A DNA stretch of 13,535 nt from Dysgonamonadaceae bacterium (lineage in GTDB: Bacteria; Bacteroidota; Bacteroidia; Bacteroidales; Azobacteroidaceae). Positions within the stretch are counted from its first letter, which is position 1, and each line of letters opens with the position of its first letter. Both the position numbers and the translations under genes were made by a program. Below the pieces are notes generated by a model that saw only the letters and a list, made by a program, of their open reading frames with translations, searched no databases and was not told the origin of the DNA. Location: the NCBI GenBank assembly GCA_031282925.1, contig JAITCT010000150.1:1-13535 (forward strand). The letters run 5' to 3'. Shown here in pieces: positions 1 to 6,082 of the stretch.

Positions 1-18
1 CAAAGACAATGATTTCGG

Positions 19-48
19 TTGATATGTCGGAAAAAAGCAGTACTTTTG
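19..48 (+). promoter_or_regulatory. Predicted Bacteroidetes-type promoter of the pyrBI operon
   Basis: TACTTTTG at 41-48 matches the Bacteroidetes -7 consensus TAnnTTTG. A TTG core at 19-21 lies 19 bp upstream, as expected for the -33 element. Transcription would start near 53-56, giving a very short leader before the pyrB ATGs at 66, 72 and 81. No attenuator hairpin is visible in the little upstream sequence present. Confidence 0.55.
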
Positions 49-80
49 GCAGCGAGTAACAAGATATGTCTATGTCCCCA

Positions 81-992
81 ATGAAGAAAAAAAGTTTTGT
101 TTCCGTAGCCGATTTATCAAAAGAGGATATCCTCCGTTTGATGAAAAGCGCCGAGTCTTTCGAGAAAAATCCGAACCGGAAAATATTGGACGGAAAAATC
201 TGCGCTACTCTTTTTTTTGAACCGTCCACCCGAACGCGGCTGAGTTTTGAAACGGCTATCAACCGCTTGGGCGGCAAGGTGATAGGGTTCAGCGACGCGG
301 CTACGACAAGTTCCTCAAAAGGTGAAACATTAAAAGACACCATCAAAATGGTGAGTAATTACGCCGACCTGATTATCATGCGCCATTACCTGGAAGGAGC
401 AGCCCGCTACGCTTCGGAAGTTACGGACGTTCCTGTTATTAACGCAGGCGACGGAGCTAACCAGCATCCTTCTCAAACGATGCTTGATTTGTATTCCGTC
501 TATAAAACGCAAGGCAAACTTAATAATCTGGCTATTACGATGGCAGGTGATTTGAAATACGGGCGAACGGTGCATTCTTTGATTGTCGGGATGTCGCATT
601 TCAAGCCTGCATTTAATTTTATTGCGCCCGAAGAACTCCGGTTGCCGGATATTTACAAGCAATTCATGGAGGAAAAAGGATTGCATTACCGGGAATATAC
701 CGATTTTTCGGAAGATGTAATCAATCAATCGGATATTTTGTACATGACTCGCGTCCAACGCGAACGGTTTACGGATTTGATGGAATATGAAAAAGTGAAG
801 AACATTTATATTCTGAAAAACAATATGTTAAGAAATAGCAAAGAAAACTTGCGGATTCTCCATCCTCTGCCTCGCGTGAATGAAATTGCCTATGATGTGG
901 ACGATAATTTCAAAGCCTATTATTTCGAACAAGCCAGGAACGGCGTCTTCGCCCGACAGGCGGTTATCTGCGACGTACTCGGAACTAATTAA
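81..992 (+). CDS. pyrB: Aspartate carbamoyltransferase catalytic chain
   Basis: Condenses carbamoyl phosphate with L-aspartate to N-carbamoyl-L-aspartate, the committed step of pyrimidine synthesis, in the cytoplasm. Counting from the ATG at 66, the ligand-binding residues of the family are present: the carbamoyl-phosphate loop FEPSTRTR (51-58), the [11 protein letters not shown] segment (82-92, from the neighbouring subunit), R106/H107, H134 and Q137 in NQHPSQT, R167, R229/Q231 in TRVQRERF, and the HPLPR loop at 266-270. The chain is full length for the family. ATGs occur in frame at 66, 72 and 81. I chose 81 because [15 protein letters not shown] lines up with the N-terminus I recall for Bacteroides homologues, but 66 gives a 308-residue version and cannot be excluded. 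The stop overlaps the pyrI ATG by one base (TAATG), which suggests coupled translation of the two chains. Confidence 0.97.
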   Translation: MKKKSFVSVADLSKEDILRLMKSAESFEKNPNRKILDGKICATLFFEPSTRTRLSFETAINRLGGKVIGFSDAATTSSSKGETLKDTIKMVSNYADLIIMRHYLEGAARYASEVTDVPVINAGDGANQHPSQTMLDLYSVYKTQGKLNNLAITMAGDLKYGRTVHSLIVGMSHFKPAFNFIAPEELRLPDIYKQFMEEKGLHYREYTDFSEDVINQSDILYMTRVQRERFTDLMEYEKVKNIYILKNNMLRNSKENLRILHPLPRVNEIAYDVDDNFKAYYFEQARNGVFARQAVICDVLGTN

Positions 993-1462
993 TGCACAAC
1001 AGGATGATTAATAAGAAAGAATTACAGATTGCGGCTCTACAAAACGGAACGGTTATCGACCACATTCCCTCCGGCCAGTTATTTAAAGTTGTTTCACTGT
1101 TGGGAATCGAAAAATTGAAAACGCCCGTTACTATCGGTTACAACCTGGATAGCAAGAAGATGGGCAGCAAAGGCATACTGAAAATCGCGGGAAAGTTTTT
1201 CGAACAGGACGAAATCAATCGTATTTCTCTGATTGCTCCGGCGGTTAAGCTGAACATTATCAAGGACTATGAAGTTGCGGAAAAGAAATTGGTCCAACTT
1301 CCCGACGAACTGACCGGCATCGTTAAATGCAACAATCCCAAATGTATTTCCAACAATGAGCCGATGAAAACACGATTCACAGTTATTGACAAGAAAAAGG
1401 TAACGCTGAAATGCGAATATTGTGAAATGAGAACAAAAAAAGAAGATATTGTACTTCTATAA
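992..1462 (+). CDS. pyrI: Aspartate carbamoyltransferase regulatory chain
   Basis: The regulatory subunit joins PyrB in the allosteric holoenzyme and binds nucleotide effectors (CTP and ATP in the E. coli enzyme). The N-terminal effector domain starts with [19 protein letters not shown] and continues through the [15 protein letters not shown] region. The C-terminal zinc domain has the four expected cysteines, C113 and C118 (CNNPKC) and C141 and C144 (CEYC), which hold the zinc that makes contact with PyrB. At 156 residues it is family length. The ATG at 992 overlaps the pyrB stop, and a second ATG at 1004 fits the usual N-terminus slightly better. Its own stop overlaps the next gene's ATG in the same TAATG arrangement. 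Presence of PyrI implies a feedback-regulated ATCase rather than a PyrB-only trimer. Confidence 0.96.
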   Translation: MHNRMINKKELQIAALQNGTVIDHIPSGQLFKVVSLLGIEKLKTPVTIGYNLDSKKMGSKGILKIAGKFFEQDEINRISLIAPAVKLNIIKDYEVAEKKLVQLPDELTGIVKCNNPKCISNNEPMKTRFTVIDKKKVTLKCEYCEMRTKKEDIVLL

Positions 1463-2151
1463 TGGGAAAGATGCGCATAATTTTCACTCTTGGATTGTTA
1501 ATATTCCTTTTCGGAACGGGAAATCAGTCGTTTGCACAATCGGAACTGCTGAATTACGGCTTTAAAGTCGGCATGAATGCTTTATCTCCGACTCAATATC
1601 AAACATATTATGCAGGCGATTCCACTGCCGGATCCTATATCAACAAAAACGGTTATTTGGCAGGCGCATTTTTCAGGATAAATTATAACAGGGTATTCCT
1701 GCAACCCGAAGTGATATGGAATTTTCACCGGCAACAATGCGGTTTTATGCTTCCCGACACAAATGCCGAGAATATATATTTACCTAAAACATTGAATATT
1801 AATATGGATGCGGTGAATACGAATTTGTTGGCAGGCTATAGTATGATAAAAAACAAACCTTATTTGTGCGACATTTACTTAGGAGCTTCTCTCAAATGGA
1901 CTTACAAAATAAAATATGAAATCACGGAAGAACATGACTATTCCGCTAAAAGTAATTTTTCCTGCTATGCAGGCGTTATCGGTTTTTCGGTGAGTATTTC
2001 CAAGCTCTATTTCGATTTCAGGTACGAAATCAATCAGCCGAATACCAATCTTGATTTCAGTAAAATTCTTGGTATTTCCGATCCGTATCAAAGCGTTTTT
2101 TTGGAAAAGAATGAAAATATCTTGAGCTTTTCCTGCGGAATAATATTTTGA
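1462..2151 (+). CDS. Outer-membrane beta-barrel family protein (PorT-like fold)
   Basis: A 229-residue exported protein of unknown specific function. Residues 1-25 form a signal peptide with a hydrophobic core (IIFTLGLLIFLFG) and a likely signal peptidase I site at SFA|Q. The mature part is built of alternating polar/aromatic stretches typical of beta-strands, for example GFKVGMNA, AFFRINYNRVFLQPEVIWNF, LYFDFRYEINQ and the terminal NILSFSCGIIF, which ends in phenylalanine as outer-membrane barrels usually do. This pattern fits the small Bacteroidetes outer-membrane beta-barrel families (OMP_b-brl_2/PorT-like). The size suggests about eight strands. An alternative ATG exists at 1471, but the ATG at 1462 overlaps the pyrI stop and is preferred. 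Its place in a pyrimidine operon is unexplained, and no substrate can be named from sequence. Confidence 0.75.
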   Translation: MGKMRIIFTLGLLIFLFGTGNQSFAQSELLNYGFKVGMNALSPTQYQTYYAGDSTAGSYINKNGYLAGAFFRINYNRVFLQPEVIWNFHRQQCGFMLPDTNAENIYLPKTLNINMDAVNTNLLAGYSMIKNKPYLCDIYLGASLKWTYKIKYEITEEHDYSAKSNFSCYAGVIGFSVSISKLYFDFRYEINQPNTNLDFSKILGISDPYQSVFLEKNENILSFSCGIIF

Positions 2152-2183
2152 TTTTTACTCTCGCAAACAATTTAACCGGACTT

Positions 2184-2348
2184 ATGCTACAATACATTAT
2201 TGTTATATTAATCGGAATCGCAGTAGTTGCTTTTGTTGTAAAGAGAATTTATAAGGTTTTCTTTCAAAAAAGTCGTTCCGCCGGACTTTGCAGCGATTGC
2301 CCCGGATGCGCTTTGAACAAATCCCGTAAAAAAGCAATCAATGCATAA
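2184..2348 (+). CDS. FeoB-associated Cys-rich membrane protein
   Basis: A 54-residue protein with one transmembrane helix (about residues 3-22, YIIVILIGIAVVAFVVKRIY), then a basic stretch and a cysteine cluster CSDCPGC near residues 36-42. The layout of helix, short linker and CxxCPGC matches the small family annotated as FeoB-associated Cys-rich membrane proteins, usually encoded beside ferrous iron transporter FeoB. No feoA or feoB is visible here. The reading frame can be extended upstream to a TTG at 2148, but that would put a polar segment before the helix, so I chose the ATG at 2184, 32 bp after the preceding stop. The last 11 bp overlap the 3' end of convergent holA. The role in iron handling is family inference. 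Confidence 0.8.
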   Translation: MLQYIIVILIGIAVVAFVVKRIYKVFFQKSRSAGLCSDCPGCALNKSRKKAINA

Positions 2349-3354
2349 TCTTATACAGCAATTCCGCCAACAATTTCCCATCGGGAAGCGAAACATTCTC
2401 AAAACCTTTGGATTTAGCGTCGCAAGTGCGGATGAGGGAAATAATCCGCATGGTTTTTCCGGGTTTATAGTTTTTCATAGCCTGCATGTAGTCCGTTATT
2501 TGGAAATTATACCGGAAACCGAGTACCGACATCAGGTGTGATTCGGTTTTGTTCCCTTCGTAATGGCAAATCATCAGGTTGGTAAAAAAGTTGAACAGTA
2601 CCGTCAATGTAACGATTAACGGATTGTTTTTCGGATTTTGTTCAAAATATTTTGCAATCCGGTTGGCTTTCAGGACGTCTTTTGAAGCAAGGGCTTTCTG
2701 CAACTCGAAATTATTGTAATCTTTGCTGACGCCGATGTTTTTTTCTATTAATTCCGATGTTATCTGCGCATTGTTTTTGGGAAGCGAGATAATCAGCTTT
2801 TCCAGTTCATTGGTCAGTTTACTCAAATCGTTTCCCAGATAATCCGTTAACAAGAGAGAGGCTTTTTGTTCGATTTTCACGTTTCTTCCCTGAAGATAGC
2901 GGATAATAAAAGCAGGAATTTGATTTTCGTATAATTTTTTCGACTCAAAGGAAACTCCGGTTTTTCCGATTTCGAGGGCTAATTTTTTCCGTCCGTCCAG
3001 TTTTCCGTGTTTGTAATTAATCACCAGTACCGTTGAGCGGAGCGGTTGTTTGACGTAATGAACCAGTTCGTCAATATCCTTCATGTTCTGGGCTTCTTTC
3101 AGGACAACCAACTGCCGTTCCGCCATCATCGGAAAGCGTTTGCAGGAGGCAATGACCGTGCGGGCACTGGTTTCCATCCCATAAAAAACAATTTGGTTAA
3201 AATCACGCTCCGAATCGTTCAGGACATTTTCAATCAGCATATCGGTTAACCGGTCAATAAAATAAGATTCGTCACCTTGAAACAGATACGCCGGTGCAAA
3301 ATTCCCGGCTGCAATGCCTTGCTTTATTTCCTCAAATCCCAATTCTTTCGCCAT
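2338..3354 (-). CDS. holA: DNA polymerase III subunit delta
   Basis: Delta subunit of the clamp loader, which opens the sliding clamp during chromosomal replication. The 338-residue length and overall layout fit HolA. The N-terminal domain begins APAYLFQGDESYFIDRLTDMLIENVL, the typical ATPase-like (but non-hydrolysing) start of the family. The middle contains SKLTNELEKLIISL and the motif IEKNIGVSKDYNNFELQKALASKD, which leads into the helical lid domain. The C-terminal collar domain includes NNPLIVTLTVLFNFFTNLMICHYEG. The ATG lies 3 bp after the amn stop, so amn and holA are very probably one transcript. The 3' end overlaps the convergent Cys-rich gene by 11 bp. Confidence 0.93.
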   Translation of the reverse strand: MAKELGFEEIKQGIAAGNFAPAYLFQGDESYFIDRLTDMLIENVLNDSERDFNQIVFYGMETSARTVIASCKRFPMMAERQLVVLKEAQNMKDIDELVHYVKQPLRSTVLVINYKHGKLDGRKKLALEIGKTGVSFESKKLYENQIPAFIIRYLQGRNVKIEQKASLLLTDYLGNDLSKLTNELEKLIISLPKNNAQITSELIEKNIGVSKDYNNFELQKALASKDVLKANRIAKYFEQNPKNNPLIVTLTVLFNFFTNLMICHYEGNKTESHLMSVLGFRYNFQITDYMQAMKNYKPGKTMRIISLIRTCDAKSKGFENVSLPDGKLLAELLYKIMH

Positions 3355-3357
3355 AAT

Positions 3358-4134
3358 TTACCATTCAAAGCGGAGATGTTTCACCGTTTCCTTGTTTTCA
3401 ATAATTGTTTTCAAAGCCTCAATGCCGATCAGAACATGTTCTTCTACAAAATTCCGGGTAACGGCCAGATCGCTCTTTTCAGTCTTAATTCCTTCCGAAA
3501 TCATCGGCTGGTCGCTGATTAGCAGGAGCGCTCCGGTAGGAATCTGGTTTGCAAAGCCGACGGTAAACAGGGTTGCCGTTTCCATATCAACTCCTATTGC
3601 GCGAATTTTCCGAAGGTATTCTTTGAACACCTCATCGTATTCCCACACACGGCGGTTGGTTGTGTAAATCGTTCCCGTCCAGTAGTCTTTTCCGTGGTTT
3701 CTCACGATGGAGGAAACGGCGCGCAGCAAGCTGAATGCCGGTAAAGAGGGAACTTCGTGCGGTAAATAATCGTTGGAAGTGCCTTCCCCGCGGATAGCGG
3801 CAATGGGCAGGATATAATCGCCCACAGCGTTTTTGGGTTTCAACCCGCCGCATTTTCCGAGAAACAAAGCGGCTTTGGGTTTGATAGCGCTCAATAAATC
3901 CATGATTGTTGCGGCATTGGCAGAACCCATTCCAAAATTGATAATCGTAATTCCGTCGGCCGAAACATTCGGCATATTGCCGTCCTGACCCATAATCGGC
4001 ACTTGATAATAATCGGCAAAAATTTCAACGTATTTACTGAAATTGGTCAATAAAATGTAAGGCGTGAAATCTTTCAAAGGTCTTTTGGTGTAGCGAAACA
4101 ACCAATTTTCAACTATTTCCTGTTTTGTTTTCAT
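3358..4134 (-). CDS. amn: AMP nucleosidase (short Bacteroidetes type)
   Basis: Hydrolyses AMP to adenine and ribose 5-phosphate, a purine salvage and adenylate control step. It belongs to the nucleoside phosphorylase fold: the glycine-rich FGMGSANAAT segment (67-76), GKCGG (93-97), the purine/ribose-binding VDMETAT (182-188) and SDQP (207-210), whose Asp is the expected general acid. At 258 residues it corresponds to the short form found in Bacteroidetes and lacks the extra N-terminal domain of the roughly 480-residue E. coli enzyme. Substrate is inferred from family resemblance; a related phosphorylase activity cannot be excluded. It is the first gene of an amn-holA unit. The leader of about 107 nt carries a strong hairpin (4151-4197) and the promoter abuts that of the divergent HSDR_N gene. 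Confidence 0.9.
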   Translation of the reverse strand: MKTKQEIVENWLFRYTKRPLKDFTPYILLTNFSKYVEIFADYYQVPIMGQDGNMPNVSADGITIINFGMGSANAATIMDLLSAIKPKAALFLGKCGGLKPKNAVGDYILPIAAIRGEGTSNDYLPHEVPSLPAFSLLRAVSSIVRNHGKDYWTGTIYTTNRRVWEYDEVFKEYLRKIRAIGVDMETATLFTVGFANQIPTGALLLISDQPMISEGIKTEKSDLAVTRNFVEEHVLIGIEALKTIIENKETVKHLRFEW

Positions 4135-4150
4135 CGTTTAATTTGTTTTT

Positions 4151-4197
4151 GCCGCTAATTCACTAATTATATTCGTATGAATTCGTGAATTAGCGGC
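4151..4197. repeat. Long inverted repeat / hairpin in the amn leader
   Basis: Arms 4151-4168 and 4180-4197 are 18 nt each, pair with a single mismatch (4164/4184) and enclose an 11-nt loop. The outer 13 nt (GCCGCTAATTCAC and its complement) match perfectly. It lies in the predicted 5' untranslated region of amn, ending 16 bases before the start codon. Short palindromes built on GAATTAGCGGC-like words are, from memory, dispersed in Bacteroidetes genomes, so this may be a small mobile repeat rather than an amn-specific regulator. Confidence 0.85.
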
Positions 4198-4238
4198 TCA
4201 AAAAATTTTTATGTTTTTATTCTTAAATTAATATTGTG

Positions 4239-4246
4239 TATTTTTG
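4239..4246 (+). promoter_or_regulatory. Predicted -7 element for the HSDR_N gene
   Basis: TATTTTTG matches TAnnTTTG exactly and lies 32 bp before the ATG at 4278. It covers the only longer alternative start (GTG at 4236), which supports the 4278 start. No convincing -33 TTTG is seen at the usual spacing. Confidence 0.5.
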
Positions 4247-4254
4247 CAAAGGTA
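4247..4254 (-). promoter_or_regulatory. Predicted -7 element for amn-holA
   Basis: On the minus strand this reads TACCTTTG, an exact TAnnTTTG match, directly abutting the plus-strand -7 motif. The transcript would start near 4241 and have a leader of about 107 nt containing the 4151-4197 hairpin. The -33 element is not evident. Confidence 0.5.
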
Positions 4255-4277
4255 AACAAAAAAGAAGATACGGGAAA

Positions 4278-4742
4278 ATGTTGGAATTAAATCTTCCGCA
4301 GGCGGAATTAAATATCAAGGAAGAAAACGGAAAAGCGTATGTTTTCGACCGTTTGAGGAAACAATTCGTGCGTTTGACACCGGAAGAATATGTTCGTCAA
4401 AGTTTTGTTTCTTATCTGATTACATACAAAAATTATCCCCAATCCCGCATGGCAAACGAAATCGGCATCGAATTGGGGAATGTGAAAAAACGCTGCGACA
4501 CGGTTCTTTACGATGAATATCTGCATCCTTTGATGATTATCGAATTCAAAGCGCCGTCAATACTTATCAAACAAAATGCGTTCGACCAGATAACACGCTA
4601 TAATATGCGCTTGAATGTTCCGTGGCTCATTGTGAGCAACGGCGTCAGACATTATTGCTGCCGGGTTGATTATGAAAAAAAGGAGTACTTTTTCCTCAAA
4701 GACATACCGGAATATGAAAAACTAAAAAAAGTTACGCACTAA
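4278..4742 (+). CDS. Orphan type I restriction HsdR N-terminal domain (HSDR_N) protein
   Basis: A 154-residue protein that resembles only the N-terminal nuclease domain of type I restriction HsdR subunits. It shows a PD-(D/E)xK arrangement: E61 in a helix, D74 in KKRCDTVLYD, E89-F90-K91 in MIIEFKAP, and Q104 in the following FDQITRYN helix. There is no helicase motor, methyltransferase or specificity subunit nearby, so it is not part of a restriction-modification system here. From memory, Bacteroidetes genomes commonly carry this stand-alone protein close to holA and amn, suggesting a housekeeping nucleic-acid role, but its function is unknown. The ATG at 4278 was chosen because the upstream extension runs through the promoter. 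Its stop overlaps the convergent ApgM-family gene by 11 bp. Confidence 0.85.
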   Translation: MLELNLPQAELNIKEENGKAYVFDRLRKQFVRLTPEEYVRQSFVSYLITYKNYPQSRMANEIGIELGNVKKRCDTVLYDEYLHPLMIIEFKAPSILIKQNAFDQITRYNMRLNVPWLIVSNGVRHYCCRVDYEKKEYFFLKDIPEYEKLKKVTH

Positions 4743-6009
4743 AGAAATTTCCGATAAACTGCTCCCCTTTCAAAATCCCATATTTCCCCTTTTCGACCGA
4801 GAACTCGTTATATTCGGTAACTTCATCAGGCATTTCCCCCGGCTTGTAAATCACAAACGGTACGGGTGAACCGGTATGGGTCTTGAGGCGGCAAGGCGTG
4901 GGATGATCGGGCAAAAGCGCAATTGTTACCGGTTCGTTCCAATTATCAATGGTTTCGAGAATGGGCTTCAGCAGGCGTTTGTCGAGATATTCGATGGTTT
5001 TTACTTTCAGGAAAGCGTCTCCTTCGTGGCCGGCTTCGTCGCTTGCTTCGACATGGACATATACAAAATCGGTTTCCTGCAAGGCTTTTAGCGCTGCTTG
5101 CGCTTTCCCTTCGTAATTCGTGTCATATAGTCCGGTGACTCCCGGCACGTCTATGCTTTCCAGTCCGGCATAGATACCGATTCCTTTGATTAAATCCACT
5201 GCCGAAATGACCGCTCCCGTCCGTACCGGATATGTTTCCGAAAGCGGTTTCATCTGCGGCTTATACCCCGGCGACCAGGGCCAGATACTGTTGGCAGGGT
5301 CTTTTCCCTCCGCTTTCCGTTTCAGGTTAACAGGATGGTTTTCGAGTATTTCCTGCGAACGGATAATCAAATCGTTCAGGTAATCAGCAGTTTCCTGCGC
5401 TTCGGGGATTGCCGCTTTTATCAGCGCTTTCCGGAATTCGGTTCCGGGTACATCGTGCGGCGGCGTACAAATCAAGTGTTTGTTGCCGCCTTTCAGTTTC
5501 AAAATATGCCGGTAGGAAACGCCTGGAAAAATCCCTAAATCTCCTAAAGGGGACTTTGCCGTAGCAGAATGTTCAATCTCTCTGCTCCCAACTCCCCCTT
5601 CAGGGGGTAGGGGGTAAGGTAATTTCTCATTAAGATAATGAATCAATATTCCGGCTTCTTCGCTCGAAATGTGGCCTGCCGAATGGTTTTTGATTTTCCC
5701 GTTTTCGACACAGATTAAGTTACAGCGCATGACCATTTCGCCGGGAAGAATATCAATGCCCATGCTGGCGGCTTCCAATGCGCCGCGTCCTTCCAGAACC
5801 TTGACGGGATTGTAACCCAAAACCGATAAATTGGCAACTTCGCTTCCCGGATGCATTCCTTCGGGAATGGTTCGCAGCAAACCGGTATTCCCTTTTCGCG
5901 CCAACAAATCCATTGTCGGGGTGGAGGCGTATTGCAAAGGCGTCAGATTCCCCAAAGATTCGATGGGTTCGTCGGCCATCCCGTCTCCTAAAATAATGAT
6001 ATACTTCAT
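4732..6009 (-). CDS. apgM: ApgM-family phosphoglycerate mutase (possibly homoserine kinase), with repeat-derived insert
   Basis: A member of the alkaline phosphatase superfamily that would interconvert 2- and 3-phosphoglycerate. Bacteroidetes proteins of this exact type have also been proposed as homoserine kinases for threonine synthesis, and no thr genes are present here to decide. Metal and catalytic residues are in place: GDGMAD (8-13), the nucleophile segment HPGSEVAN with S56, SDEAGHEGD (323-331), LPDHPTP (366-372) and THTG (377-380). NLKRKAEGKDPANSIWPWSPG (228-248) is a family signature. Residues 131-160 are an anomalous Pro/Gly-rich insert (PLPPEGG...KSPLGDLG) between NEKL and FPGVSYRH, where relatives have roughly seven residues. 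It is encoded by a palindromic repeat at 5530-5619, which explains the 425-residue length against about 400. The reading frame is intact. It sits 63 bp downstream of nfeD on the same strand. Confidence 0.88.
   Translation of the reverse strand: MKYIIILGDGMADEPIESLGNLTPLQYASTPTMDLLARKGNTGLLRTIPEGMHPGSEVANLSVLGYNPVKVLEGRGALEAASMGIDILPGEMVMRCNLICVENGKIKNHSAGHISSEEAGILIHYLNEKLPYPLPPEGGVGSREIEHSATAKSPLGDLGIFPGVSYRHILKLKGGNKHLICTPPHDVPGTEFRKALIKAAIPEAQETADYLNDLIIRSQEILENHPVNLKRKAEGKDPANSIWPWSPGYKPQMKPLSETYPVRTGAVISAVDLIKGIGIYAGLESIDVPGVTGLYDTNYEGKAQAALKALQETDFVYVHVEASDEAGHEGDAFLKVKTIEYLDKRLLKPILETIDNWNEPVTIALLPDHPTPCRLKTHTGSPVPFVIYKPGEMPDEVTEYNEFSVEKGKYGILKGEQFIGNFFSA
5530..5619. repeat. Palindromic repeat inserted in frame inside the ApgM-family gene
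   Basis: The segment has two GC-rich arms, each itself a small palindrome: CTCCTAAAGGGGA near 5541-5553 and CCCCCTTCAGGGGG at 5593-5606. Together the arms form a larger imperfect inverted repeat (5533-5553 against 5592-5614). An inner GCAGA/TCTGC pair (5564-5568, 5581-5585) could extend the fold. The composition differs sharply from the surrounding gene. Elements of the CCCCTAAATC...AAAGGGGACTTT type are, from memory, abundant in Bacteroidetes intergenic regions. The length is a multiple of three and no stop is introduced in the gene's frame. Confidence 0.8.
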
Positions 6010-6024
6010 TTAATTACGGTTTAT

Positions 6025-6082
6025 AGTAAACGAGTAAACAAGACCTGTCAACTCGTTTACTCGTCAACTTGTTTACTCATCT
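6025..6082. repeat. 8-bp unit array, inverted and direct, at the nfeD/apgM junction
   Basis: Five direct 8-bp units run from 6043 to 6082: ACCTGTCA, ACTCGTTT, ACTCGTCA, ACTTGTTT, ACTCATCT. The preceding 6025-6042 (AGTAAACGAGTAAACAAG) holds about two units in reverse orientation. Two overlapping perfect inverted repeats result: 6026-6035 with 6051-6060 (10 bp) and 6032-6042 with 6068-6078 (11 bp). The array contains the nfeD stop codon and the end of the nfeD frame, and occupies most of the 63-bp gap before the ApgM-family gene. It could form alternative hairpins in the transcript. Confidence 0.85.

Noticed and set aside
1..59. Possible 3' end of an upstream gene in the third forward frame, with TAA at 57-59
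   Set aside because: Only 18 open codons are visible, which is easily chance, the protein end is not recognisable, and the predicted pyrB promoter covers the same bases.
330..758. 142-codon minus-strand open frame inside pyrB
   Set aside because: It is fully covered by the conserved pyrB coding sequence and its translation looks like an antisense shadow (rich in Arg, His, Asn and Ile, no motif).
2375..2387. TTCCC-ATC-GGGAA as a terminator between the Cys-rich gene and holA
   Set aside because: The stem is only 5 bp, lies inside holA coding sequence and is not followed by a T-run in either direction.
4236..4277. Longer N-terminus for the HSDR_N protein from the GTG at 4236
   Set aside because: The extension lies over the -7 promoter motif and the expected transcription start, and the ATG at 4278 gives the usual family N-terminus.
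6043..6082. 8-bp repeats considered as a degenerate CRISPR array
   Set aside because: Units are contiguous with no spacers and far shorter than CRISPR repeats, and no cas gene is present.
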